From VAZQ01 sp963827585 (GTDB taxonomy: Bacteria; Pseudomonadota; Alphaproteobacteria; Rhizobiales; Xanthobacteraceae), in contig CAWHCK010000018.1 of the NCBI GenBank assembly GCA_963827585.1, positions 1-64,000 on the forward strand: a stretch of DNA of 64,000 nucleotides, given 5' to 3'. Shown piece after piece: positions 56,801-64,000 of the stretch. The notes under the pieces were generated by a model, which worked only from the letters and a program-made list of their open reading frames with translations, was not told the DNA's origin and made no database searches. The position numbers were made by a program, and so were the translations under genes. How positions within the stretch are numbered: position 1 is the first letter of the stretch; each line of letters opens with the position of its first letter.

Positions 56801-57184
56801 AGCCGCCATGCCGTCACCTGCAACGGGCGCGCCGTGCCGCTGACCTCGACCACCCGCTCCGGCGAATACGTTGCCGGGGTACGCTTCAAGGCGTGGAAGC
56901 TGGCGGCAGCGCTGCAGCCGACCATCGAGCCGCACGTCCCGCTCACCTTCGATATTTACGATCGTTGGAGCCGGCGCTCGCTCGGCGGCTGCGTCTACCA
57001 TGTCGCTCACCCCGGCGGGCGCAACTACGAGACCTTCCCGGTCAACGCGTACGAAGCGGAGGCGCGGCGCTTGGCGCGCTTCCAGGCTCACGGCCACACG
57101 CCCGGATTTTTCGATGTGGCCGGCGAGGAACGCTCGCTCGAGTACCCGACGACACTCGACCTCAGACGTCCAACCCATGTCTGA
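53837..57184 (+). CDS. Transglutaminase-like protein fused to DUF2126
   Basis: 1115 residues. N-terminal bacterial transglutaminase domain begins VSLHHVTRYHYDRPVGLGPQ; the catalytic triad is visible as Cys180 (ANSGSCRDSAWLL), His229 (DLHAWAEVYVPG) and Asp245 (GLDATSG). From about residue 330 the DUF2126 region follows (NDVRLTMGGEPTFVSVDDYQ, HYGQGKWYPGEPLPRWAFAL, FMIDGRHTGTGGGNHVVLGG, GPTGRLGLVEFRAFEMPPHA). DUF2126 carries a glutamine-synthetase-like fold in related analyses. With the next two genes it forms a conserved predicted peptide-ligation/cleavage system. Intact over 3.3 kb with no frameshift. Confidence 0.93.
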   Translation: MSILVSLHHVTRYHYDRPVGLGPQVIRLRPAPHCRTRVPSYSLKVTPAQHFVNWQQDPNGNWLARFVFPEKTREFTITVDLIADMAVVNPFDFFVEPFAETFPFAYPAEFAEELAPYLDAEPAGPRLSAFLASIPRDRKGIVDFLVELNQRLQSEIGYVIRMEAGVQAPEQTLAANSGSCRDSAWLLVQVLRHLGLAARFVSGYLIQLRPDVQALDGPAGAAQDFTDLHAWAEVYVPGAGWIGLDATSGLLCGEGHLPLAATPHFRAAAPISGAVEPADVDFSFDMVVTRIAEQPRVTYPFSDEAWAALDALGDKVDGDLARNDVRLTMGGEPTFVSVDDYQSAEWNTAALGPTKRVRADNLSRRLRTHFAAGGLLHYGQGKWYPGEPLPRWAFALYWRRDGKPIWRDPALIATETDAYQPLAGDAQRFTQAVASRLGLDAIYVQPAFEDPAERMLKQGELPENVDPNDPKIDDPLERDRIMRAFERQLGVPVGYVLPVQRWTAEAAAPGWLSEIWQTRRRHLFLAPGDSPIGFRLPLNALPHLRPTDYPHLVPADPMIERGELPDPELLAQAIVYRSEEAAARAKVLDFRRGPPPPVRAAASPSGSAIAVRTALTVEPRDGRLCVFMPPVERLEDYLELLAVVEATAAELNMPVHVEGYEPPPDPRLNVIKVTPDPGVIEVNVHPVATWREAVHLTHTLYQETRAARLGTDKFMIDGRHTGTGGGNHVVLGGPTAADSPFLRRPDLLKSLIVYWQRHPSLSYLFSGLFIGPTSQAPRVDEGRDDQLYELEIALAMVPAMGEGEVPRPWLVDRLFRNLLVDVTGNTHRTELCIDKLFSPDGPTGRLGLVEFRAFEMPPHARMSLAQQLLLRALIAWFWRAPQRGSLVRWGTALHDRFMLGHFVWEDFLAVLDDLRGAGYHFDSEWFHAQREFRFPFYGAVNHGGVTLELRQALEPWHVLGEDTTAGVTARFVDSSVERLQVKAEGFNASRHAVTCNGRAVPLTSTTRSGEYVAGVRFKAWKLAAALQPTIEPHVPLTFDIYDRWSRRSLGGCVYHVAHPGGRNYETFPVNAYEAEARRLARFQAHGHTPGFFDVAGEERSLEYPTTLDLRRPTHV

Positions 57185-59687
57185 CAGCCGCATGGCCGGC
57201 CAATGGGACAGCGCCTCCGCGACCGACGAGGTCGAGACGCTGTTGGCGGGCTATCGTCCGCTGCCCGGCATTTTCGACGAGATGGTCGACCACGACGGCC
57301 GCGTGCGGGCCCATTGGCGGCCGCTACTGGCCATGCTCGCGGCACTGGGGCCGAAAGAGATCGGCCGGCGCTTCGCCGCCGCCGATCGCCACGTGCACGA
57401 TTCCGGCGTCTTCTATCGAGTCTACGACGACGCGGCCGGGGCTGAGCGGCCCTGGCCGCTCAGCCACATGCCGCTCCTCATCGATCCGTCGGAGTGGCAG
57501 GCGCTCAAAGCCGGACTGATTCAGCGCGCCGAATTGCTCGAGGCGGTGCTGGCCGATGCCTATGGACCGGCGAACCTGGTGCGCGACGGCCGGTTGCCGG
57601 CCGCGGTCATCGCCGGCAATCCGGAATTCCTGCGGCCGCTGGTCGGGGTCGCGCCGCCAGGCGGCGCTCATCTGCGAATTTATGCCGTCGATGTCGGGCG
57701 CTCGCCCGCGGGCCATTGGTGGGTGCTCAATGACCGTACCCAGGCGCCCTCGGGCGCGGGTTACGCGCTCGAGAACCGTCTCGCGCTGTCGCGCGCCATG
57801 CCCGACGTCTATCGCGAGCTCAAGGTCGAGCGCCTGGCGCCGTTCTTCCAGGCTTTTCAGGCCGAGCTGTCTGCCCTCAACCGGCAAGACGATTCCCGCG
57901 TCTGCGTGCTCACGCCGGGACCCATGAACGAGACCTATTTCGAGCATGCCTATCTCGCACGCTATCTCGGCTTCCTGCTGGTCGAGGGCGAGGACCTGAC
58001 CGTGCGCGACGACGGCGTTTTCATCCGCACGGTCTCCGGCCTCAAGCGCGTCGAAGTGCTGGTGCGACGGCTCGATGCCGACTTCGCCGATCCGCTCGAG
58101 CTCAATGCGCGCTCGCGCCTGGGCGTGCCCGGCCTGGTGCAGGCCGTGCGCGACGGCACGGTGGTGATCGCCAACGCGCTCGGTTCCGGCGTGGTCGAGG
58201 CGCGAGCGCTGCTGAGCTTTCTGCCGGCGCTGGCGCCGGCGGTGCTCGGCCGCGACCTCGCGCTGCCGAACGTCGCCACCTGGTGGCTCGGTCAGGCGCG
58301 GGCGCGCGACGAGATCATCGACCGGCTCGACGAGATGGTGATCGCCTCGGCCTTTCTCGGCGAGCTGCCGGGCTTTGGCGAACGGCGGGAGGTCCTCGGC
58401 GCAACGCTCGAACCCGAGGAGCGAAGGCGGATCGTGGAACAGATCGCTCACCGCGGCATCGACTTCGTTGCCAAGGAGGCCGTCACCCTGTCCACCACGC
58501 CGGTTTGGCGAAACGGCAGGCTCGAGCCGCGCCCGTTCACGCTGCGGCTGTTCCTGGCGCGGACCGGGGAGGGGTGGCGAGTCATGCCGGGCGGCTTCGT
58601 GCGCGTTGCGAACGACGTCGACGCGCGCGCGGTGAGCCTGCAGCGCGGCGGGAGCACCGGCGATGCCTGGGTGCTGTCGGACAAGCCGGTCGCCGAAACG
58701 ACATTGCTGCCCGCGCCCGATCGCATCACGATCACGCGCGTGACAGGCCCGCTGCCGAGCCGTGCCGCCGCCAACCTGTTTTGGGTCGCGCGCTACGTGG
58801 AACGTGCCGAGGCGACGCTGCGGCTCGTTCGCGCGCTGATCAACCGTGTCAGCGACAGCGACGAGGCCGCCATGCGGGTGGTCGCACAAATCTGTGCGGT
58901 GCTCGCCGGCTGGGAGGCGGTGCCGACCGAGCTTCCAAATGCCAAGCCGGTCCTGGTCGCCGCTGCCGCATTGAAGCGCCACGACCTCGACGGCGCGCTC
59001 CCCTATCTTGTCGGGGCGGCGCAGTCGGCCGCCTCGGTGATCCGCGACCGCTTTTCTCCCGACGCCTGGCGGGCGCTGACCGATCTTGTCGAGCTGATCG
59101 GCGCACCGATCGACCACCCGCCGACGGAAAGCGCGATCTTCGAGCGCACCGATAGTGCACTGCGCATCATCGCCTCGTTCTCGGGATTGGCTCAGGAGAA
59201 CATGAGTCAGCTCGCCGGCTGGCGCTTCCTCGAGCTCGGCCGTCGCATCGAGCGGGCGATCGCAACCTGCCGTTTCGTCCGCCAGTTGGCGTTTGCCGAG
59301 CTCGACGGCGCGCTCGACGTTCTGCTGGAGCTCGCCGACAGCCAGATCACCTACCGGCTGCGCTACGTGATGGTGGCGGCGCCGGCTCCCGTCATCGACC
59401 TCGTGGTGCTCGATCCCAACAATCCGCGCTCGGTCGCCTATCAGCTCGCCCGCATCGAGGCTCATCTCGCCGCCTTGCCGCAGCGCGGCGAGGACGGCCG
59501 CCTGTCGCCGGCCGAGCAGATCGCGACCGCGCTCGCGACCCAGTTCCGCACGGTGGATGCCGCGGCGCTCGACCAGGCCGCGTTCCTGGGTGCGGAAGCG
59601 TCGCTGATGAAGCTCGCCGACGTGATCGCGTCGACCTACTTCACCACCCATGAGCGGGCGGAGGTTCGCTGGGAGGCGCTCGGATGA
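57177..59687 (+). CDS. Circularly permuted ATP-grasp ligase fused to alpha-E domain (DUF404/407/403)
   Basis: 836 residues from MSDSRMAGQWDSASATDEVE, overlapping the previous stop by eight bases. The ATP-grasp part shows HVHDSGVFYRVYDDAAGAER, AGNPEFLRPLVGVAPPGGAH, LTPGPMNETYFEHAYLARYL, NALGSGVVEARALLSFLPAL and FVAKEAVTLSTTPVWRNGRL. The alpha-E helical domain begins SRAAANLFWVARYVERAEAT at about residue 525 and contains NMSQLAGWRFLELGRRIERA. Predicted to form an amide bond between an unknown peptide and acceptor; biochemistry of this family is largely unestablished. Confidence 0.93.
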   Translation: MSDSRMAGQWDSASATDEVETLLAGYRPLPGIFDEMVDHDGRVRAHWRPLLAMLAALGPKEIGRRFAAADRHVHDSGVFYRVYDDAAGAERPWPLSHMPLLIDPSEWQALKAGLIQRAELLEAVLADAYGPANLVRDGRLPAAVIAGNPEFLRPLVGVAPPGGAHLRIYAVDVGRSPAGHWWVLNDRTQAPSGAGYALENRLALSRAMPDVYRELKVERLAPFFQAFQAELSALNRQDDSRVCVLTPGPMNETYFEHAYLARYLGFLLVEGEDLTVRDDGVFIRTVSGLKRVEVLVRRLDADFADPLELNARSRLGVPGLVQAVRDGTVVIANALGSGVVEARALLSFLPALAPAVLGRDLALPNVATWWLGQARARDEIIDRLDEMVIASAFLGELPGFGERREVLGATLEPEERRRIVEQIAHRGIDFVAKEAVTLSTTPVWRNGRLEPRPFTLRLFLARTGEGWRVMPGGFVRVANDVDARAVSLQRGGSTGDAWVLSDKPVAETTLLPAPDRITITRVTGPLPSRAAANLFWVARYVERAEATLRLVRALINRVSDSDEAAMRVVAQICAVLAGWEAVPTELPNAKPVLVAAAALKRHDLDGALPYLVGAAQSAASVIRDRFSPDAWRALTDLVELIGAPIDHPPTESAIFERTDSALRIIASFSGLAQENMSQLAGWRFLELGRRIERAIATCRFVRQLAFAELDGALDVLLELADSQITYRLRYVMVAAPAPVIDLVVLDPNNPRSVAYQLARIEAHLAALPQRGEDGRLSPAEQIATALATQFRTVDAAALDQAAFLGAEASLMKLADVIASTYFTTHERAEVRWEALG

Positions 59688-60560
59688 TCTATGATGTCCG
59701 GCAGACCACGACCTACCATTACGCGTCGCCGGTCGCGTATGCGCGGCACGTGTTGCGGCTCACCCCGATCGATCGCCCGGGACAGCGCGTTCACGCCGCT
59801 GCGGTGGACATCGAGCCCGCGCCCATCGGGCGGCGCGAAGGCCACGATTTCTTCGGCAACCGGATGACATGGATCGAATTCGATCAGCCGCACGACACGC
59901 TCAGCGTACGGGTCGCGGCGCGGGTCGCGGTCAAGCGCGATGCGGCGCCGCCCGCCGGCCAAACCCCGCCGTGGGAGAAGATCCGCGACGCGGCATTCGC
60001 GGCCACCGATCTGTCGCCGAACTCGCCCGCGCACTACCTGTTCCCGAGCCGGCAGGTCTCGCTCGATCCCGAAATCCGCGCCTACGCCGCCGCAGAGCTT
60101 TTCGCCGGGACGGCCGGTGCTCGACGGCGCCATCGATCTGATGCGGCGGATCAAGGGCGACTTCGTCTACGAGGTCGGCGCAACCACGGCATCAACGACG
60201 CCGCCGATGTCGTTCGCGCTGCGCCGCGGCGTCTGCCAGGACTTCGCCCATATCATGATTTCCGGTATGCGCGGCCTCGGGCTGCCCGCCGCCTATGTCA
60301 GCGGCTATCTCAGAACGGGCAATGCCAAGGAGGATCGTCTCGAGGGGGCCGATGCGATGCATGCCTGGGTGCTGGTGGGATGCGGCGAGGAGGTCGGCTG
60401 GTGCGGACTCGATCCGACCAACGGCATTTTCGCAGGCGACGACCATGTGGTGCTCGCCATCGGCCGCGACTACGCCGACGTCGCTCCGATCGGCGGCGTC
60501 ATCTACGCCTCCGGTGAGCAGCACCTTGAAGTGTCCGTGAGCGTGACCCCGGTGGGGTAG
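59684..60560 (+). CDS. Transglutaminase-like cysteine peptidase (one frameshift)
   Basis: About 292 residues. Start overlaps the ATP-grasp stop (ATGA). It begins MIYDVRQTTTYHYASPVAYA; one slip near 60110 joins AYAAAELFAG to RPVLDGAIDLMRRIKGDFVY. Triad: Cys in RRGVCQDFAHIMI, His in ADAMHAWVLV and Asp in WCGLDPTNG. Fourth gene of the peptidase/TGase/ATP-grasp cluster; the two transglutaminase domains may cleave what the ligase forms. Confidence 0.9.
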
Positions 60561-60592
60561 GGGCCCGGCGAGATCTTCGCACCGGCGGCAGC

Positions 60593-61837
60593 TCACACCG
60601 CGCGGCGCGAACCCACCAGCACGTTGCGCAGGTTCTCGCTGCGCGAGTTGTGGGCAAGCAGCACGTCCTCGATGTCGCGGGTAAGCTCGGCCGCGGTGCG
60701 CGCTTCGCGCGGCTTGAGCTGCGCGCTCAGATAGGCGCCCTCTTGCCGGGCGAGCGCCACCAGCCCGCTGCCGAAGGGTCGTTGCTCCCGTTGGTAGCGC
60801 AGCAGGCCGGCAGCGACATCGTCCGCCGCGGCGGCGTCGGCAAGGCTGGCCGCGTCCAACGCCGCCTTGGTCACACCGGCGCCCACATGGGGTCGCGCCA
60901 CGAAGGCGGCGTCGCCCAACAGCGCCACGCGTCCGAACACGGTCTGCGGTGACTCCAGATCGAAGATCGGCTGAAAGAACGGCTGCGCCGTGCGGGCAAA
61001 GATTTCCGCAACTTGCGGCGCCACCAACGCGCGCGCGGTGGCCTTGATGCCGGCCACGATCTCGGGCCGGATCAACGGCGGCGGAATGGCGGTGCCGTGA
61101 CAGTGGCCGGTCGCATCGGTGCAAAGATCGACCAGAGCGCGCTCGGGGTCCGTGGGCCGGTACCAGACGATGTTGTAGGCGCGGCGCCCGGGCTGCGTCT
61201 CGTTGTTGCGGCCGGGAACCGGGTAGGCGAGGAACAGCTCGCCTTCCGGCAGACAGAAGGTGTAACGCTCGAAGATTTCCGCCCGGATATCGGGCGGGAC
61301 TTCGCTCTCGTCCAGCATGGCGCGCCAGGCGACGTATCCGGCATAATTGGGCGCAACGTCCGGCAGGAACTGCTCGCGCACGGTGGAGCGCACGCCGTCG
61401 GCGCCGACCAGCAGGTCTCCGCTCACGCGCGAGCCGTCGGCGAAGACCGCGGTGACGCCGTGCGCGTCCTGCTCGATCTGCAGAAGCGACATGCCGAGCC
61501 GATAGCTTGCGGACGGCAGCGCATCCCGCAGCGAGCGATAGAGCCGTCCCCAGGAACTCATGGTCCGTGCGGTCTTCTCTTCGTGATAGACGCGGCCGCT
61601 ACGATCGAGGCAGATGACGGTGTCGACCTTGATCCCCATGGACTCGTCGAAGTCGATGCCGACGCGGCGAAGGATGTCGATGAGCTGCGGGTGAGTGCTG
61701 ATGCCGGCGCCGCGGCCGGTGAGGTCCTCGGCGTTGCGCTCGAACACGACGGCGTCCCAGCCCGTGCTGCGCAGGAGATGCGCCGCCAAGAGCCCGCCGA
61801 GCGAGCCGCCGATCACCAAGGCGCGTCGAGTGGCCAT
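60593..61837 (-). CDS. FAD-dependent aromatic monooxygenase-like protein
   Basis: 414 residues, class A flavoprotein hydroxylase fold. FAD motif ALVIGGSLGGLLAAHLLRST with acidic strand end VVFERN, DG motif VGADGVRSTVREQF and GD motif VALLGDAAFVARPHVGAGVT. GLYRS-type region SSWGRLYRSLRDALP is present. It resembles hydroxylases of the 2,6-dihydroxypyridine/salicylate type. Intact. Convergent with the transglutaminase gene. It lies about 180 bases downstream of the aldo/keto reductase on the same strand, probably the distal gene of one catabolic operon. Confidence 0.9.
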   Translation of the reverse strand: MATRRALVIGGSLGGLLAAHLLRSTGWDAVVFERNAEDLTGRGAGISTHPQLIDILRRVGIDFDESMGIKVDTVICLDRSGRVYHEEKTARTMSSWGRLYRSLRDALPSASYRLGMSLLQIEQDAHGVTAVFADGSRVSGDLLVGADGVRSTVREQFLPDVAPNYAGYVAWRAMLDESEVPPDIRAEIFERYTFCLPEGELFLAYPVPGRNNETQPGRRAYNIVWYRPTDPERALVDLCTDATGHCHGTAIPPPLIRPEIVAGIKATARALVAPQVAEIFARTAQPFFQPIFDLESPQTVFGRVALLGDAAFVARPHVGAGVTKAALDAASLADAAAADDVAAGLLRYQREQRPFGSGLVALARQEGAYLSAQLKPREARTAAELTRDIEDVLLAHNSRSENLRNVLVGSRRAV

Positions 61838-62018
61838 GGGCTCAATTCATCCGTCTGCTGGAAATCCGCGGAGTGCTTCTCGCCCACGTGCACACGAGCT
61901 TATGACCCGTCCGTTCTGTTCATTTTGCGACGGCGCAATACTAGGCCGGCGCCGTTTCCGTTGTCATCCATGCAACCAACCCGCATGGCGTGAGCTATGT
62001 CGGGGTGCCTGAGCGGCC

Positions 62019-62976
62019 CTACAGCGTGATCCGATCGATCTCGGCCAGTTCCTCGGCGGACAGCGTCCACTGCGCGGCGCGGATATTCTGCTCGAGCTGC
62101 GCCGGCGAGGTCGCCCCCGCGATCACGCTGGCCACCACCTCGTCGTGCAGCAGCCAGCTGAATGCGAGCTCGAGCAAAGTACGGCCGCGCTGCCCGGCGA
62201 ATGCTTCGAGCTCGGCAATGACGTGCCAGTTGCGCTCGGTGATGAACTCCTCGGCATGGCGCGGGTTCTTGGAGAGCCGCGAGCCCTTCGGCAGCGGCGC
62301 GCCGCGCTTGTACTTCCCGGTCAAGAGGCCGCTGGCGAGCGGGAAGTAGGGCAACAGCCCCATGCCGTGCACTTTCGCCGCCGGGATGAGCTCGCGCTCG
62401 ATGTCGCGCACCAGCAGGCTGTACTCGTCCTGGCAGGATACGAATGCCGTCAAGTCCGTGCCGGCGCGCCGTGTCCTGCGCCTCCCCGACCTGTTGCGCC
62501 GAAAGGTTCGAGCAGCCGATGGAGCGGACCTTGCCCTCCCGCACGAGGTCGTCGAGGGCGCGCAGGGTTTCCTCGATCGGGGTCAGCGGGTCCGGCCGAT
62601 GCAGCTGGTAGAGGTCGATCCAATCGGTGCGCAGCCGCTTCAGGCTCGCCTCGACCGCATGCATGATGTAGCGGCGCGACGCCCCCTTGAGCGTGCCGGC
62701 ATCGTCCATCGGCAGGCCGAACTTCGTTGCAAGCACCACCTTCTTGCGTCTGTCGCCGAGGATTCGTCCGAGCCACTCCTCCGAGCCGCCCTTGTTGCCG
62801 TAGCTGTCGGCGGTATCGATCAGGTTGATGCCCAGCTCGATCGCCGCATGCACGACGCGCTCCGACGCGGCGAAATCGATGCGGCCGCCGAAATTGTTGC
62901 CACCGAGGCCGACCACGGACACCTCGAGCGCGGAGGTGCCGAGCTTGCGCTTCTGCATCGGCGGGCGCTTGCTCAC
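62019..62976 (-). CDS. Aldo/keto reductase (one frameshift)
   Basis: About 319 residues. GTG start 62976 overlaps the BKACE stop (GTGA); a possible ATG lies at 62958 (MQKRKLGTSALEVSVVGLGG). Catalytic tetrad: Asp and Tyr in LIDTADSYGNKGG, Lys in VVLATKFGLP and His in LYQLHRPDPL. One slip near 62455 joins AQQVGEAQDTARR to FVSCQDEYSLLVRDIERELI. C-terminal part LELAFSWLLHDEVVASVIAG is normal. NADPH-dependent carbonyl reductase; substrate unknown. Confidence 0.88.
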
Positions 62977-63854
62977 TGCGCGTGCGCGAGGCCGAGGATC
63001 CGGCGCGCCTCGTCGGGCGTGGCGATCTCGCGGCCGAGTCCGCGCGCGATGCCCACCATGCGCTCCACCAGCACGGCGTTGTTCTTGGCGAATTTGCCCG
63101 GCGTCATGTAGGGATTGTCCTCATAGCCGACGCGCACGTGCCCGCCGAGCGCGACGGCGAGCGCGAGGATCGCCCACTGCTTCTGCGGGTTCATCACGCT
63201 CACGTTCCAGATGCAGTTCGCCGGCAGATTATCCACCATGAACTGCAGCGCGCGCTCGGTCGGCGGCGTCCAGGTGCCGCCCGGCCAGCCGATGAACAGC
63301 GTGGTATAGGTGTTGTCCTTGAGGTAGCCCTGCCGGCGCACGAATTCGAGATGCCAGAACGCGCCGGTGGTGAAGCATTCGCATTCGAGCTTCACCTTGT
63401 GCTCCTCGGCGGCCTTGGCATAGGCCATGAGCTCCTCGACCGGATGGATCGCCATCATGCGCTTCGGCGGCAGCGAGGGTTCGGGCTGGAAATATTCGTC
63501 GTGGGCGTTGAAGCAGACCGCCATCATGTCCGGCCCGAGCTCCATCAGCTTGATCTTCTCCTCGATGCGCGCCGAGGCCACGCCGAACTGCATGATCGGA
63601 TCGACTTTGCTCATGATCGCATCCTGCAGGCGTTTCCAATCGTCGTGGTGGATGCGCGACACCTGCCGACCGTCGGCCTGGATCGTCTCCTCGAGCGTGC
63701 GGCGGCCATGGATATGCGCGATCGCCGCGCCGGCATTGACGGCGTCGACGTATTGCTGCGCCACGCCCGGGATGTCCTCCTGCACCGGGCAGAGATGATT
63801 GTGCGGATAGGACGTGCGCGAGTCGCAGGCGACCGTGATGATCAGCTTTTCCAT
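62973..63854 (-). CDS. BKACE family beta-keto acid cleavage enzyme (DUF849)
   Basis: 293 residues starting MEKLIITVACDSRTSYPHNH. Zinc ligands of the family visible as His47 and His49 in AAIAHIHGRR, with the third His usually in the VMNPQKQW region replaced by a MN context here. Other motifs are SKVDPIMQFGVASARIEEKI, LECECFTTGAFWHLEFV and LALAVALGGHVRVGYEDNPY. BKACEs condense a beta-keto acid with acetyl-CoA to acetoacetate and a new acyl-CoA. Substrate unknown. Between Gfo/Idh/MocA and aldo/keto reductase genes, which fits carbohydrate- or carnitine-like catabolism. Confidence 0.9.
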   Translation of the reverse strand: MEKLIITVACDSRTSYPHNHLCPVQEDIPGVAQQYVDAVNAGAAIAHIHGRRTLEETIQADGRQVSRIHHDDWKRLQDAIMSKVDPIMQFGVASARIEEKIKLMELGPDMMAVCFNAHDEYFQPEPSLPPKRMMAIHPVEELMAYAKAAEEHKVKLECECFTTGAFWHLEFVRRQGYLKDNTYTTLFIGWPGGTWTPPTERALQFMVDNLPANCIWNVSVMNPQKQWAILALAVALGGHVRVGYEDNPYMTPGKFAKNNAVLVERMVGIARGLGREIATPDEARRILGLAHAQ

Positions 63855-63883
63855 TGGCGCGTTTCCTTACGGTAATGACGAAT

Positions 63884-64000
63884 TCAGAGAACGGGTTCGA
63901 TTTTTCCGGACTTACCCGATTCGACGATCGCATCGAACACCGACATGCCATGGAGCACCTCGTCGATCGATACCGGGTAGGGCGTGCGGTCGCGGATGGA
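63884..64000 (-). CDS. Gfo/Idh/MocA family oxidoreductase, C-terminus only
   Basis: The last 38 codons read SIRDRTPYPVSIDEVLHGMS and VFDAIVESGKSGKIEPVL before TGA at 63884-63886. The SIxDxxHGMxVFDAIxES pattern is the end of NAD(P)-dependent Gfo/Idh/MocA dehydrogenases. The rest of the gene lies beyond the window. It is first in the visible minus-strand operon with BKACE. Confidence 0.65.
   Translation of the reverse strand, partial: SIRDRTPYPVSIDEVLHGMSVFDAIVESGKSGKIEPVL

Noticed and set aside
57324..59651. 775-codon open frame on the minus strand
   Set aside because: Antisense to the well-recognised ATP-grasp/alpha-E gene; shadow frame.

Overview
The window is high-GC, densely coded DNA from an alphaproteobacterium, most likely a Bradyrhizobium- or Xanthobacteraceae-like member of the Hyphomicrobiales. 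The signs are many solute receptors of the tripartite tricarboxylate (Bug/TctC) type, ABC uptake systems, UbiD, BKACE and maleate-isomerase-like catabolic genes, and the recombinase/ParB/RepB type of mobile module common in that group. This is inferred from gene content; no rRNA or tRNA gene was seen. No CRISPR array was seen.

Layout. 0-5 kb: polar amino-acid ABC transporter, N-carbamoyl amide hydrolase, flavin reductase and a hydantoin/aspartate-type racemase, which together suggest salvage of N-carbamoylated or cyclic amide compounds. 5.3-10.1 kb: an orphan TctC receptor and a nitrate/sulfonate-type ABC transporter on the minus strand. 10.7-20 kb: leuCD-type hydratase facing a complete Liv-type ABC transporter, an isocitrate lyase/PEP mutase family lyase and a cyclic amidohydrolase. 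20.2-21.6 kb: an orphan MurC-like ligase. 22-25 kb: a DnaQ-like exonuclease with BRCT domain and RmuC, in visibly lower-GC sequence. 25-26.4 kb: a beta-propeller protein paired with a MoaD/ThiS-like protein. 26.4-31.2 kb: a graveyard of fragments (DNA ligase tail, resolvase tail, O-antigen exporter ATPase, a probable IS21-type end). 31.2-34.7 kb: a large serine recombinase followed by two ParB/RepB-like genes. 35.3-43.5 kb: a compact redox operon with a fatty-acid alpha-dioxygenase-like heme protein, a P450-like protein, a flavin/Fe-S reductase, two diheme cytochromes c and membrane proteins. 43.5-52.4 kb: a maleate-isomerase-family protein, UbiD decarboxylase, and tctB-tctA followed by four tandem TctC receptors. 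52.6-60.6 kb: zinc metallopeptidase, transglutaminase-DUF2126, circularly permuted ATP-grasp/alpha-E and a second transglutaminase. 60.6-64 kb: minus-strand FAD monooxygenase, aldo/keto reductase, BKACE and the end of a Gfo/Idh/MocA oxidoreductase.

Sequence quality matters here. About 20 genes carry single-base frameshifts, often at short homopolymers, while the protein sequence stays well conserved across the break. Other long stretches (10.7-21.6 kb, 43.5-60 kb) are clean. I therefore read most of the breaks as sequencing or assembly errors rather than gene decay, and give the span of the reconstructed gene. True fragments are labelled as pseudogenes.

The most interesting block is the 35.3-43.5 kb operon. 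It looks like an undescribed bacterial fatty-acid alpha-oxidation or hydroperoxide-processing pathway linked to periplasmic cytochromes. Second tier: the MoaD-like/propeller pair, the recombinase-ParB-RepB module, and the LeuCD/lyase/amidohydrolase/Liv block.
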